From an uncultured Lachnospiraceae bacterium (GTDB lineage Bacteria > Bacillota > Clostridia > Lachnospirales > Lachnospiraceae), in contig CAJTXH010000001.1 of NCBI GenBank assembly GCA_910580005.1, forward strand, positions 43,670 through 107,669: a stretch of 64,000 bases of DNA, read 5' to 3'. The translations under genes and the position numbers were made by a program. The stretch's first letter is position 1, and the number at the start of each line of letters is the position of its first letter. The notes beneath the pieces are model-generated. The model did not search any database, was not told the DNA's origin, and saw only the letters and a program-made list of their open reading frames with translations. Below, one piece after another: positions 44,748 through 53,437 of the stretch.

Positions 44748-45914
44748 ATGGAAGAAAATATAAACAAAAGCCTGCATGGTGCAAAGGGTATTGAAGCACT
44801 TGACAATATGGTAAATGCACTTCAGGATATGGGATATATTAAGATAGTAAAGAAAAACTATAGCATAGCAGACCCAGATTTTGGCGTTTCACAATTTAAA
44901 TTCCAGTATTTAATAGAATTCAAGGATAAGGAACAGTGGATTTTACAGCATACAACTACAATACGTGACAGAATTAACTGCCAGCAGTGGCATAGTGAAA
45001 ATATTAAGCGCTTAAATCCAAATGTTAAAAAAGCATATGTGGTAATTCCAGATAAAATGGAAGAGAAAGAATTGCATAAGGCATTAAATTATCAGGATAA
45101 AATTGCCAGCAGGACAATTTATTCTGCACTTGATGGGGTTTTTCCGCTTGGCACTGTTTACTCTATGGCAGAGCAGAAAGCAGCGGCGCTGTTGCCAGAC
45201 GGGACAGCACATGCAAAACTCGGGCTTGGCTTTGAAGCTAAACTTGCTGGCATATTAAATGATAAACAGAACTTTGAAAAATGGAAATATAATACTACAA
45301 TATCAACAGGATATCTTTATCCACTTTATCTTGATATTATGGAAATATTAGGTCTTGATAAGGGAGATGTAATTGCATTAAATGCAACTTCAGATATTCC
45401 TAAACTGCCTTCAGGCGGCTCTCCAAAAACGGATGTGCGGTTATCTGTAGAAACTGTAAAAGGAATGAAAAATTATACATTTAGCTGTAAAAGAAGTAAC
45501 AGTTCATGGGTAAGTGTACATGAATATACAGCAGATGCGTTTGTAAAGGTATTAAATCCAGATGATATGCATTTAAAGGAACTTTTGCATGAATTTCAGA
45601 AGGCAGGGGGAGCAAGGGCAATGGGGGCTGAAAAAGCAGGAGAATTTGAGGAGTGCATTAAAAAATATTCAGATGTTTTGTCAAGATGGGTTATTGGCGG
45701 AATTGGTGGTGAAGGTGAAGAAGATATACAATGGGCTGGATATATAATAACATTTAATGAAAATGGGAATATTTATTCAATACATACAACAGAAGGTTAT
45801 ATAGAGGAATGTAAAAGGCAGGATGTAAAAGGGCAGTTTGGAACTTTGTTTAAATGGACATACCCATCAAAAGGCAAGGGCAAAAGAATACAGTTAAAAG
45901 GAAAAATACTTTAA
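44748..45914 (+). CDS. Type II restriction endonuclease, MspI-like C-terminal part
   Basis: 388 residues from ATG 44748 (AGAGG nine bases upstream). From memory of MspI, the C-terminal 230 residues match it at key points: 'GGSPKTD' (catalytic Asp near 230), then 'TFSCKRSNSSWVSVHEY' with the catalytic Lys, 'SRWVIGG' and the end 'FGTLFKWTYPS' with 'KRIQLKG'. MspI cuts CCGG. Here the residue two before the Lys is Ser, not Asn. About 150 extra residues precede the match and contain 'YLIEFKDKEQWILQHTTTIRD', a second, unassigned region. Encoded between the methyltransferase and vsr, as expected for a restriction-modification unit. Confidence 0.82.
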   Translation: MEENINKSLHGAKGIEALDNMVNALQDMGYIKIVKKNYSIADPDFGVSQFKFQYLIEFKDKEQWILQHTTTIRDRINCQQWHSENIKRLNPNVKKAYVVIPDKMEEKELHKALNYQDKIASRTIYSALDGVFPLGTVYSMAEQKAAALLPDGTAHAKLGLGFEAKLAGILNDKQNFEKWKYNTTISTGYLYPLYLDIMEILGLDKGDVIALNATSDIPKLPSGGSPKTDVRLSVETVKGMKNYTFSCKRSNSSWVSVHEYTADAFVKVLNPDDMHLKELLHEFQKAGGARAMGAEKAGEFEECIKKYSDVLSRWVIGGIGGEGEEDIQWAGYIITFNENGNIYSIHTTEGYIEECKRQDVKGQFGTLFKWTYPSKGKGKRIQLKGKIL

Positions 45915-45931
45915 AATTGGGGATGGTATAT

Positions 45932-46363
45932 ATGGATGTACTTACAAAAGAACAACGCAGGAAGAATATGCAGCGTATAAAAGGTAAAAATACGTCTATA
46001 GAAGTCAGGCTTTGCAAAGCATTATGGCAGAAAGGCTATCATTATAGGAAAAATTATAAGAAACTGCCAGGCTCACCAGATATCGTACTAACAAAATATA
46101 AAATAGCAATATTTTGTGATGGGGAATTTTTTCATGGAAAGGACTGGGATAAATTAAAAGCAAGGCTTGAAAAAGGTGAAAAAGGCGGATACTGGATTGA
46201 AAAAATTACAAGAAATATGGAACGTGATGAGGATATTAATAAACAGTTAATGTTTAAAGGGTGGACTGTTTTAAGGTTTTGGGGAGATGAAATTAAAAAG
46301 AATACAGATGAATGTGTCAAAGCTATTGAAGAAGCTATATTTGATATATCAATGGAAGGGTAA
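45932..46363 (+). CDS. vsr: Very short patch repair endonuclease (Vsr)
   Basis: 143 residues from ATG 45932 (GGGGA nine bases upstream; the frame is open further back inside the endonuclease gene). 'LTKEQRRKNMQRIKGKNTSIE', 'LPGSPDIVLTKYKIAIFCDGEFFHG' (catalytic Asp and metal-site residues; landmarks GSPDIV and FFHGKDW), 'KITRNMERDEDIN' and 'GWTVLRFWGDEI' are Vsr signatures. It nicks beside T in T:G mismatches that arise when 5-methylcytosine deaminates, so it fits next to the C5 methyltransferase. Last gene of the island, before a long terminator. Confidence 0.94.
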   Translation: MDVLTKEQRRKNMQRIKGKNTSIEVRLCKALWQKGYHYRKNYKKLPGSPDIVLTKYKIAIFCDGEFFHGKDWDKLKARLEKGEKGGYWIEKITRNMERDEDINKQLMFKGWTVLRFWGDEIKKNTDECVKAIEEAIFDISMEG

Positions 46364-46365
46364 GT

Positions 46366-46424
46366 AAAACTGGTGTCATATAAAACCTGTATAAAGCAGG
46401 TTTTATATGACACCAGTTTTTTAT
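46366..46424. terminator. Long bidirectional terminator between vsr and bioY
   Basis: A perfect 24-bp stem (46366-46389 with 46397-46420) with a 7-nt loop. T-runs are present in both directions. Confidence 0.9.
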
Positions 46425-46436
46425 TGTAGATTGCCT

Positions 46437-46991
46437 TTATTGTTCCAGGCTGTTTATAATATTACGTAACTGTGGTACAAGCTGTATTGCTAACAATGCT
46501 TTTACAATGTCAAGTACAATAAATGGGGCAAAACCAGTAATAAATGCTGCTTTAAGTGGTACTTTTGAAACAGCCATAATCCAGAATGTACCTATAAGGT
46601 CATCTAAAACAGCAGATAATATTGCAATTACCATTAAATACAGCCTGTTATGCCTGTTAGTACAAAGCGCAGGTACAAGCGCTGAAATAACAAGAAATCC
46701 TATGCTGTATCCGCCGTATGGCCCTGTGATATATCCAAGCCCTGCAATACCTCCAACAAAAACAGGAACACCAGCTATGCCAAGAAGCAGCCATACCAGT
46801 ATTATTATAAATGACTGCCGCACAGGAAATGTAAAGATAATTATTGTAATTATTAAGGTTAATGCTGTAATATGTGTGCCATTTGGCAGAGGTATGCTTA
46901 TGTATGCTGATATACATAAAACTGCTGCAAACATTGACATAATTACAATATTTCGTGTAGAAATATTATTTGTTGTTTTAATTTTTTCCAT
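46437..46991 (-). CDS. bioY: BioY biotin transporter substrate-binding subunit
   Basis: 184 residues, about six membrane helices. 'ISIPLPNGTHITALTL' and 'GIAGVPVFVGGIAGLGYITGPYGGY' (landmarks GVPVF, GGIAGL and TGPYGGY) followed by 'SIGFL' are diagnostic of BioY, the S component of the energy-coupling biotin transporter. It may work alone or with EcfA/EcfT encoded elsewhere. Transcription starts from a consensus promoter whose -35 is part of a BirA operator, so uptake should be shut off when biotin is plentiful. GAGGCAG precedes the ATG. It is divergent from the acyl-CoA operon that shares the operator. Confidence 0.95.
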   Translation of the reverse strand: MEKIKTTNNISTRNIVIMSMFAAVLCISAYISIPLPNGTHITALTLIITIIIFTFPVRQSFIIILVWLLLGIAGVPVFVGGIAGLGYITGPYGGYSIGFLVISALVPALCTNRHNRLYLMVIAILSAVLDDLIGTFWIMAVSKVPLKAAFITGFAPFIVLDIVKALLAIQLVPQLRNIINSLEQ

Positions 46992-47032
46992 TTACTGCCT
47001 CATTTCTCCAAATTGGTTTTATTTTTGTCCAT

Positions 47033-47061
47033 ATTATACAAAAGCATCTAATACTTGTCAA
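47033..47061 (-). promoter_or_regulatory. bioY promoter
   Basis: Minus-strand TTGACA (47061-47056), 17 bases, TATAAT (47038-47033): both boxes are perfect. The -35 lies inside the left arm of the BirA operator. Confidence 0.85.
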
Positions 47062-47085
47062 CCTTAATAATATATTGGTTGACAA
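47055..47085. promoter_or_regulatory. BirA operator shared by bioY and the acyl-CoA operon
   Basis: TTGTCAACC (47055-47063) and GGTTGACAA (47077-47085) are perfect inverted 9-mers with 13 bases between, that is TTGTxAAC-x15-GTTxACAA, the form of BirA sites in Firmicutes. Each arm contains the -35 box of one of the two divergent promoters. Confidence 0.88.
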
Positions 47086-47107
47086 ACTTAGAACAGAGAA
47101 TTATACT
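47079..47107 (+). promoter_or_regulatory. Promoter of the acyl-CoA operon
   Basis: TTGACA (47079-47084), 17 bases, TATACT (47102-47107). The -35 lies inside the right arm of the BirA operator. Confidence 0.8.
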
Positions 47108-47139
47108 TTATAATATAGATAAACGGAGGAAATGTGGCA

Positions 47140-47814
47140 ATGGAATTAAAGCCTGGCAGTACAGATATATTACATATTTACAGGGAGCTGGTTTCTAGCT
47201 TTAGCGGAATAGACGGCTTTAGCGGATGGATGATAGCAAAGGCGGAATTTAAGATAGAAAAGGCCATAGGAATAATTAATAGAAATAGTGCAGACAGGAT
47301 AGTACAGGCAGAAAACAAGTTGATTAAAAAGCGTAAAAATTATTCGGTTATTTCTTCATGTAAAATATATAAAAATTTGGAATACACCATTACTATGTAT
47401 ATTGTAAAAACAGATGGTACAGTTAGTAAAAATATGGGTGGTACATATATGGCAAATATAGCACCAGGAGATGTTTACCCAGGATTTGTTTATTTATGTA
47501 CACTAAAATATACAACAGAAGATATAAGAAAATATACAGAATATATAGGTGACAATAATCCAATCCACCATACATCAGAACCCGTAGTACCTGGTTTTAT
47601 GATGTTTGAAGATATAATTGGAAAGGAATTATATAAATATGTTACTGGCAGCAGTATAAAATTTGTAATATCTTTTAGAAAACCTGTATTTGCGGGTGAA
47701 CCAGCAGAAGTATATAAACTGCATGGCAGAAGAAAAATAATAGCTGTCCAGCCTGGAGGGCAGAAGGATATAAGAGAAAATCCATATTATAAATGGGAAG
47801 TAGATATATTATAA
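47140..47814 (+). CDS. MaoC-like hotdog (dehydratase-type) protein
   Basis: 224 residues from ATG 47140 (CGGAGG ten bases upstream; a GTG at 47134 is too close). The last 100 residues hold the MaoC/R-hydratase motif 'YIGDNNPIHHTSEPVVPGF', with the Asp-x4-His catalytic pair, followed by 'GSSIKFVISFRKPVFAGE'. The first half ('GWMIAKAEFKI', 'VQAENKLI') looks like a second, degenerate hotdog. Such enzymes hydrate enoyl-CoA/ACP or dehydrate hydroxyacyl substrates. First gene of the BirA-controlled operon, so a step in making or recycling a biotin-related acyl chain is likely but unproved. Confidence 0.75.
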   Translation: MELKPGSTDILHIYRELVSSFSGIDGFSGWMIAKAEFKIEKAIGIINRNSADRIVQAENKLIKKRKNYSVISSCKIYKNLEYTITMYIVKTDGTVSKNMGGTYMANIAPGDVYPGFVYLCTLKYTTEDIRKYTEYIGDNNPIHHTSEPVVPGFMMFEDIIGKELYKYVTGSSIKFVISFRKPVFAGEPAEVYKLHGRRKIIAVQPGGQKDIRENPYYKWEVDIL

Positions 47815-47835
47815 TTGTAATATGGAGGGGGATTT

Positions 47836-48996
47836 ATGGAGAAGGCATATATAGCAGGAGGAGCAAGAAATTATATAGGTATAGAGAACAGTATGTACCG
47901 CAATGTACCAGCAGAAATTCTTGGAGCGGATGTATTAAGATATATTATGCAAAATTATAAATGCACCAAGGCTGATATGGTTATTGCAGGGAATGCAACA
48001 GGTGCAGGAGGCAATATTACAAGGCTTATGGCACTTGAAGCAGGATTTCCAGAAGAAATACCTGCATTTACATTAGATTTGCAATGTGCCTCAGGGCTTG
48101 AAAGCATCGCTGTAGCCGCTGCAAAAGTACAGAGCGGGCAGGCGGGCTGTATTATTGCAGGAGGTTTTGAAAGCTGTTCAACAGCCCCGTTACGGCAATA
48201 TAATAAAAACCATCCTGGATATGGTGTTTATGGGGACGAAAATTCATTTTACAGGGTTGCAAAATTTTCACCAGGGGAGCATAGACAGGCAGCAATGCTT
48301 GAAGGGGCAGAAAGGACAGCATTATCAGAAGGAATTACAAGGGGGATGCTTGACAAATGGGTTTTAAGAAGCCATGCACTTGCAAAGGAGGCAAGGGAAA
48401 AGGGGATATTAAGGGATATTATTGTAAGCACTAGATATGGCAGTAATAAAGATGAGGGAATACGTGACAGAATGAGCCAGCGGCTCTTAGACAGGCTGCC
48501 ATGTGTATTAAAGGAAGGGAGAGTGCTTACAGCTGCTAATGCATGTCTTACTAATGACGGGGCAGCTTTTGTAATAGTATGTTCTGAAAGTTATATAAAA
48601 AAGCATAAACTAAAACCTCTGGCAGAGTTTATAAGTGCTGCAGAGGCTGGCATTAACCCGGATGAAAGCCCACGTTCAGCAATAAAAGCGATAGAAAAGC
48701 TTCTTGCCAAAAACAATATGGATTACCATGATATATCTGTTTATGAATGTAATGAGGCGTTTGCTGTAATAGATGAATTATTTGCAAGAAAATATCCTGA
48801 TGCCATAGACAGGTATAATATATTTGGTGGAGCACTGGCTTATGGGCATCCATATGGTGCATCTGGTGGAATTATAATGCTTCATGCGCTTAAAGCTCTT
48901 GAATACAGTAGTCCAGGGGATAGTGGCGGGTATGCAGTATGCAGCATAGCGGCAGCAGGAGGTATAGGGACAGCAGTCCTTATTAAAAAGGTTTAA
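47836..48996 (+). CDS. Thiolase family protein (YhfS-like)
   Basis: 386 residues. Thiolase landmarks are 'LDLQCASGLESIAVAA' with nucleophile Cys84, 'NEAFAVIDEL', 'GGALAYGHPYGASGG' with the catalytic His, and 'CSIAAAGGIGTAV' with the second Cys. It condenses or cleaves beta-ketoacyl-CoA. GGAGGGGG is found before the ATG, 21 bases after the MaoC-like gene. In Bacillus, the BirA-regulated group yhfU-yhfT-yhfS pairs a BioY, an acyl-CoA ligase and a thiolase; this operon has the same combination, which makes YhfS the closest precedent. Its substrate is unknown. Confidence 0.88.
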   Translation: MEKAYIAGGARNYIGIENSMYRNVPAEILGADVLRYIMQNYKCTKADMVIAGNATGAGGNITRLMALEAGFPEEIPAFTLDLQCASGLESIAVAAAKVQSGQAGCIIAGGFESCSTAPLRQYNKNHPGYGVYGDENSFYRVAKFSPGEHRQAAMLEGAERTALSEGITRGMLDKWVLRSHALAKEAREKGILRDIIVSTRYGSNKDEGIRDRMSQRLLDRLPCVLKEGRVLTAANACLTNDGAAFVIVCSESYIKKHKLKPLAEFISAAEAGINPDESPRSAIKAIEKLLAKNNMDYHDISVYECNEAFAVIDELFARKYPDAIDRYNIFGGALAYGHPYGASGGIIMLHALKALEYSSPGDSGGYAVCSIAAAGGIGTAVLIKKV

Positions 48997-49030
48997 TGTT
49001 TCAGAGGTAAATTAATGGGAGAATTACCAG

Positions 49031-50365
49031 ATGGATTATTTTGAATTAGTTAAAAGGGCAGAACCTGGCAAAATTGCAATTATAGAAGATGGCACGTCTT
49101 ACACATACGGGGAACTTTCAAGGCTTGTTTTTGCCATGGCAGAGAGTATATTAAAAAAGCATAAATGTAATATGTATATTAAAAACTTGCAAGGCAAAGG
49201 TGTCCTTCTTATAAAGGAAAATAGTATTTTAAAGCAGCTTACAGCATTTCTTGCATGTAATGCTTCTGGGATAGTTCCAATAATAGTGCCATCTGATGCT
49301 ATGAAACTGCCAGAAATTAATTATGTGCCAGAAAATGCATGTATGGCAGCAATGACTTCTGGTACAACAGGAATACCTAAAGTTTTATACAGGACTTATA
49401 AAAGCTGGGCAGTTTTTTTTCCAGTCCAGAATAGAATATTTGGGATAAATGGGGAAAGTGTGCTTTTTGTGCATGGAAGCCTTGCATTTACTGGAAACCT
49501 TAACTTATATATGGCGCAGTTTTACGTAGGTGGCACAATTGTGGCGGAGAATAAGTTTAACCCAAAAAGATGGGCAGATATAATAAAAAATAAAAATGTT
49601 AATGCGATATATCTTATTCCATCCAAACTTATGCTTCTTCCATCTGTCACAAAGGAAATAAATTATAATATAAAATCTGTAATATCGGGTTCACAGAGTC
49701 TTGGGCTTAGTGGCTGCAGAAAGTTAAAAGAAATATTTCCTATGGCAGATATTACTTTATATTATGGTGCAAGTGAACTTAATTATATTACATATGTAAA
49801 AGACAGAGATATGACAGAAGATAAAAAACTTATAGGAAAACCATTTCCAGGTGTAAAAGTATTTATAAACAATGGAAATATTTATGTGGACAGCCAGTAC
49901 CATGCAGAAGGCATAAGCTGTCCATACACAGTATCAGATAAGGGGTATATGGACAAAGATGGCCGTTTCTATTTTGATGGCAGAAGTGATGATATAGTTT
50001 TAATACATGGTCGTAAAGTTTCATTAATTAATATTGAAAATGGACTTGAAAGCCTGGAAGAAGTGCATGAGGCAGCAGTAATATTTGTGGAGGAAAATGG
50101 CAAACAGATACTTGCAGCATTTATTGATATGGAATATAATTTTAGAAATAATGTAATTGCAAATAATTATAATAACGAGAAACATAAAGCAGGAATTTAT
50201 ATATTAAAAAAGCTTGCCAGCAATGATAAGATTTTCACTAGTCTTAGGAAAAGGCTTGCACATTATGAAATGCCATGTAAAATAATTGTATTAAGTGAAA
50301 TGCCGCATAATGAGAGTGGCAAAAAAGATAAAATAAAAATACAAGGGATATACCAGAAAAAATAA
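49031..50365 (+). CDS. AMP-forming acyl-CoA synthetase (YhfT-like)
   Basis: 444 residues, a little short for the family (about 500). The adenylation P-loop 'MTSGTTGIPKV' is near residue 110; 'YYGASEL' and 'YFDGRSDDIVLIHGRKVS' are the A5 and A7-A8 motifs; the C-terminal 'MPHNESGKKDK' carries the conserved lysine. It activates a carboxylic acid with ATP and passes it to CoA (or another thiol). It follows the thiolase by 34 bases, with GGGAGA upstream of the ATG. By analogy with BirA-regulated yhfT, a biotin-precursor acid is a candidate substrate, but chain length cannot be read from the sequence. Confidence 0.85.
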   Translation: MDYFELVKRAEPGKIAIIEDGTSYTYGELSRLVFAMAESILKKHKCNMYIKNLQGKGVLLIKENSILKQLTAFLACNASGIVPIIVPSDAMKLPEINYVPENACMAAMTSGTTGIPKVLYRTYKSWAVFFPVQNRIFGINGESVLFVHGSLAFTGNLNLYMAQFYVGGTIVAENKFNPKRWADIIKNKNVNAIYLIPSKLMLLPSVTKEINYNIKSVISGSQSLGLSGCRKLKEIFPMADITLYYGASELNYITYVKDRDMTEDKKLIGKPFPGVKVFINNGNIYVDSQYHAEGISCPYTVSDKGYMDKDGRFYFDGRSDDIVLIHGRKVSLINIENGLESLEEVHEAAVIFVEENGKQILAAFIDMEYNFRNNVIANNYNNEKHKAGIYILKKLASNDKIFTSLRKRLAHYEMPCKIIVLSEMPHNESGKKDKIKIQGIYQKK

Positions 50366-50386
50366 TAATATAAGATGGAGGTTAAG

Positions 50387-50908
50387 ATGGATTTTATAGA
50401 TTTAGCAAAAGAAAGATATTCTCTTAGGAGCATGGATGCAGAACATCCAATAGAGAAAGAAAAATTAGAAAAAATTGCGGAAGCTGCAAGGGTATCACCA
50501 TCGGCGTGTAATCTCCAGAGGCACAGGATTAAAATAGTAACAAGCAAAGAGGGTATAGAAAAATTAAGGGAATGTACAAGCTGTCATTTTAATGCACCAG
50601 CAGTTTTTATTATATCGCTTGAAAAAGATACAGGCAGTTCACCTATGGATGAAAAAAGCGGAGCGTATTTTGGGCTTATAGATATAGGCATAGTTGCGGC
50701 ACATATGTCACTGCAGGCAACAGAACTTGGTGTTGGTACTACTATTGTTGGGATGTTTGATAAGAAAAAGCTTGTAAAAGAATTTAATATTCCAGATTCA
50801 TGTGAACCTGTACTTATTATGCCAGCAGGTTATCCAGCGGATGGCGGTGCGCCATGTATATTACATAAAAGCAGGCTTTCTATAGATAAGACAACAGAAT
50901 GGGTATAA
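50387..50908 (+). CDS. Nitroreductase family flavoprotein
   Basis: 173 residues from ATG 50387 (GGAGG five bases upstream; an ATG at 50375 lies before the site). The FMN-binding nitroreductase pattern is present: 'RYSLRSMDAEHPI', 'AARVSPSACNLQRHRI', 'GLIDIGIVAAHMSLQATELGVG' (landmarks DIGI and LGVGTT) and 'LIMPAGYPADG'. It is the last gene of the BirA-controlled operon and could reduce an enoyl intermediate or balance redox for the pathway; equally it may act on an unrelated compound. Cytosolic. No strong terminator follows in the 94 bases before the convergent BIG2 gene. Confidence 0.88.
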   Translation: MDFIDLAKERYSLRSMDAEHPIEKEKLEKIAEAARVSPSACNLQRHRIKIVTSKEGIEKLRECTSCHFNAPAVFIISLEKDTGSSPMDEKSGAYFGLIDIGIVAAHMSLQATELGVGTTIVGMFDKKKLVKEFNIPDSCEPVLIMPAGYPADGGAPCILHKSRLSIDKTTEWV

Positions 50909-51002
50909 TATAACATCCCTTTTTATACTTTTGCTGGAAAATTATTTTATTAGAAAAATTTATGAATAGATAAACCACATTACATATAAATCCTGTGCTG
51001 GA

Positions 51003-52016
51003 TTAACCAGATATTACATTGACTTTGCATCTGGCTTTTGTGCCATCTTCACTAACTGTTATTGTTGAAGTGCCTTTTTCCAAGGCATATACATTGCCAA
51101 GCTGGTCTACAGATGCAACGCTTTCTTTACTGGAAGTCCAGACAGGTGCATTGCCTGATGATATTGTCATGCCAATATTATAAGAAGAACCTTTTTTAAC
51201 TGTTATCTCACTGTTTTCAAGGCTTATCTCTGGTGGTTCGACCACAACTTCGCATGTCTTGCTTACACCATCAGCTTTAGCAGTAATTAGTGCTGTCCCG
51301 TGTTTTATGGCGGTTACTTTGCCATTTTCATCTACTGTTGCAACACTCTTTTTATTTGACTTCCAGACAGGTGCAATGCCTGATGAAACAGAAGCATTAA
51401 GTTTAAAACTTTGGCATCTGTACAGGCGTTTATAAAGTCTGTCCAGCCTGACTACAGGCTTCCTTACAGTAACATGGCAGTTTGCAGATGAGCCCCCGGC
51501 CTGTACTGTAATTACTGCACTTCCAGGCTTGCATCCAGTAATATTGCCATCATTATCAACAATTGCAACACTTTTTTTATTGCTTTTAAATACAGGTGCA
51601 GATTTATTTGAAATTTCTGCATTTAGTTTAAATGTCTCATGGTTTTCTATAGATACAGACTTTTTATTAAGCCTGATTTGGGTTTTTAAAACTTTAATGC
51701 GGCATGATGCCTCAGATGTAAATGCTTTTACAGTAATTGTACAATTTCCTGCCTTTTTAGCTGTAATCCTTCCATATGTATCAACAGTAGCAATTTTTCT
51801 GTCTGAACTGCTGAACCTGGGTATTCTGCCATCAGATGAATATGCAAATAAGTAATATTCATCACCTACATTCATTTCTTTAATATAATCTGAAAGAAGT
51901 ATTACTGGTGCAATCCTGGCAGATGCAGGTTTATATATGCTGGAACTTATACTGCATATTAGTAATAATGCAATAAGTACTTTAGAAATATGACTGGTTA
52001 TAGGTTTTTTCTCCAT
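51003..52016 (-). CDS. Secreted BIG2 (bacterial Ig-like group 2) repeat protein
   Basis: 337 residues from ATG 52016 (AGGAGG seven bases upstream; the frame is open 22 codons further). Signal peptide about 1-33 ('VLIALLLICSISSSIYKPASA'; cut after ASA). Four BIG2 repeats follow, each with a 'VATVDxxGxVTAxKxGTAxITV' type strand set; the recurring landmarks are 'FKSNKKSVA', 'WKSNKKSVA' and 'WTSSKESVA'. No anchor motif is visible, so it is probably secreted or held by another protein. BIG2 domains mediate adhesion or are stalks for enzymes; no enzyme domain is present. It converges on the nitroreductase gene and is divergent from icd. Confidence 0.85.
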   Translation of the reverse strand: MEKKPITSHISKVLIALLLICSISSSIYKPASARIAPVILLSDYIKEMNVGDEYYLFAYSSDGRIPRFSSSDRKIATVDTYGRITAKKAGNCTITVKAFTSEASCRIKVLKTQIRLNKKSVSIENHETFKLNAEISNKSAPVFKSNKKSVAIVDNDGNITGCKPGSAVITVQAGGSSANCHVTVRKPVVRLDRLYKRLYRCQSFKLNASVSSGIAPVWKSNKKSVATVDENGKVTAIKHGTALITAKADGVSKTCEVVVEPPEISLENSEITVKKGSSYNIGMTISSGNAPVWTSSKESVASVDQLGNVYALEKGTSTITVSEDGTKARCKVNVISG

Positions 52017-52110
52017 ATGTCTGCCTCCTGTTTTTATTATTAGTTGTATAAAAAGGGATGTTATTTGTATATAAAATACCATATGTAATAAAATAAGTCA
52101 ATGTTAAAAT

Positions 52111-52139
52111 TTTACTTTATTTTTATTTCGTGGTACAAT
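52111..52139 (+). promoter_or_regulatory. Probable icd promoter
   Basis: -35 TTTACT (52111-52116), 17 bases, -10 TACAAT (52134-52139), about 45 bases before the icd ribosome-binding site CGGAGG. Confidence 0.45.
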
Positions 52140-52194
52140 AGGAAGCATGGCACTGCCACAATAGTAAATATTAGATGAAACGGAGGAATTTAAC

Positions 52195-53403
52195 ATGGAA
52201 AAGATTAAAATGGTTACCCCTTTAGTTGAGATGGACGGGGACGAAATGACACGCATTCTCTGGAAGATGATTAAGGATGAACTTATTCTTCCTTTCATTG
52301 ATTTAAAAACTGAATATTATGACCTTGGGCTTGAACACCGTAATGAAACTGATGACAAGGTTACATTTGATTCAGCAGAAGCAGCAAAAAAATATGGTGT
52401 TGCAGTTAAATGTGCAACTATTACACCAAACGCTGCAAGAATGGATGAGTATAACTTAAAGGAAATGTGGAAATCACCTAATGGCACAATAAGGGCAGTG
52501 CTTGATGGCACTGTTTTCCGTGCACCAATACAGGTAAAGGGCATTGAACCTTGTGTTAAAAACTGGGAAAAACCAATTACTCTTGCAAGACATGCATATG
52601 GTGATGTATATAAAAATACAGAGATTAAAGTTCCAGGTGCAGGCAAAGCAGAAATTGTATTTACGGGTGAAGATGGGCAGGAGATCCGCCAGACCATACA
52701 TGAATTTAAAGGAAGCGGCGTAATCCAGGGCATCCATAATACTGACAAGTCAATAACAAGCTTTGCAAAAGCATGTTTTACTTATGCTCTTGATACAAAG
52801 CAGGATTTATGGTTTGCTACTAAAGATACAATTTCTAAAGTATACGACCATAATTTTAAAGATATATTCCAGGAAGTTTATGATAGTGGATTTAAGGATA
52901 AATTTGAGGAAGCGGGGTTAGAATATTTCTATACACTTATTGATGATGCAGTAGCACGTGTTATGAAAGCTAAAGGTGGTTTTATATGGGCATGTAAAAA
53001 TTATGATGGTGATGTAATGAGCGATATGGTTTCTTCTGCATGTGGTTCACTTGCTATGATGACATCAGTCCTTGTATCACCAGATGGAATATATGAATAT
53101 GAAGCAGCACATGGTACAGTGCAGAGGCATTATTACAAGCATCTTAAAGGTGAAGAGACTTCTACTAATTCAGTTGCAACTATATTTGCATGGACAGGTG
53201 CATTGCGTAAGCGTGGTGAACTTGATAATATTAAAGGGCTTGTGGAATTTGCAGACAAGCTTGAAACAGCAACTCTTGGAACAATAGAGTCAGGAAGTAT
53301 GACAAAAGACCTTGCACTTATTACAAGCCTTAAAAATGTTAATGTATTAAACAGTGAAGGATTTATTAAAGAAATCAGGAAAAATCTTGAAAAAAGTTTG
53401 TAA
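52195..53403 (+). CDS. icd: NADP-dependent isocitrate dehydrogenase (eukaryote-like type)
   Basis: 402 residues. '[20 protein letters not shown]' at the N-terminus (landmark DGDEMTR), '[16 protein letters not shown]' with the substrate arginines and phospho-site-like serine, '[10 protein letters not shown]'-type '[18 protein letters not shown]', and '[14 protein letters not shown]' are those of the homodimeric, eukaryote-type NADP enzyme (type II). It makes 2-oxoglutarate and NADPH from isocitrate for glutamate synthesis. No aconitase or citrate synthase gene is adjacent. CGGAGG lies eight bases before the ATG; the next gene begins 34 bases after the stop and may be cotranscribed. Confidence 0.96.
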   Translation: MEKIKMVTPLVEMDGDEMTRILWKMIKDELILPFIDLKTEYYDLGLEHRNETDDKVTFDSAEAAKKYGVAVKCATITPNAARMDEYNLKEMWKSPNGTIRAVLDGTVFRAPIQVKGIEPCVKNWEKPITLARHAYGDVYKNTEIKVPGAGKAEIVFTGEDGQEIRQTIHEFKGSGVIQGIHNTDKSITSFAKACFTYALDTKQDLWFATKDTISKVYDHNFKDIFQEVYDSGFKDKFEEAGLEYFYTLIDDAVARVMKAKGGFIWACKNYDGDVMSDMVSSACGSLAMMTSVLVSPDGIYEYEAAHGTVQRHYYKHLKGEETSTNSVATIFAWTGALRKRGELDNIKGLVEFADKLETATLGTIESGSMTKDLALITSLKNVNVLNSEGFIKEIRKNLEKSL

Positions 53404-53437
53404 AATCTGTTAAATTATTTTAGGAGATAATACAGTA

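Noticed and set aside
46507..47067. 186-codon ORF opposite bioY
   Set aside because: Antisense shadow of the bioY codons; no start site, and it would run over the BirA operator.
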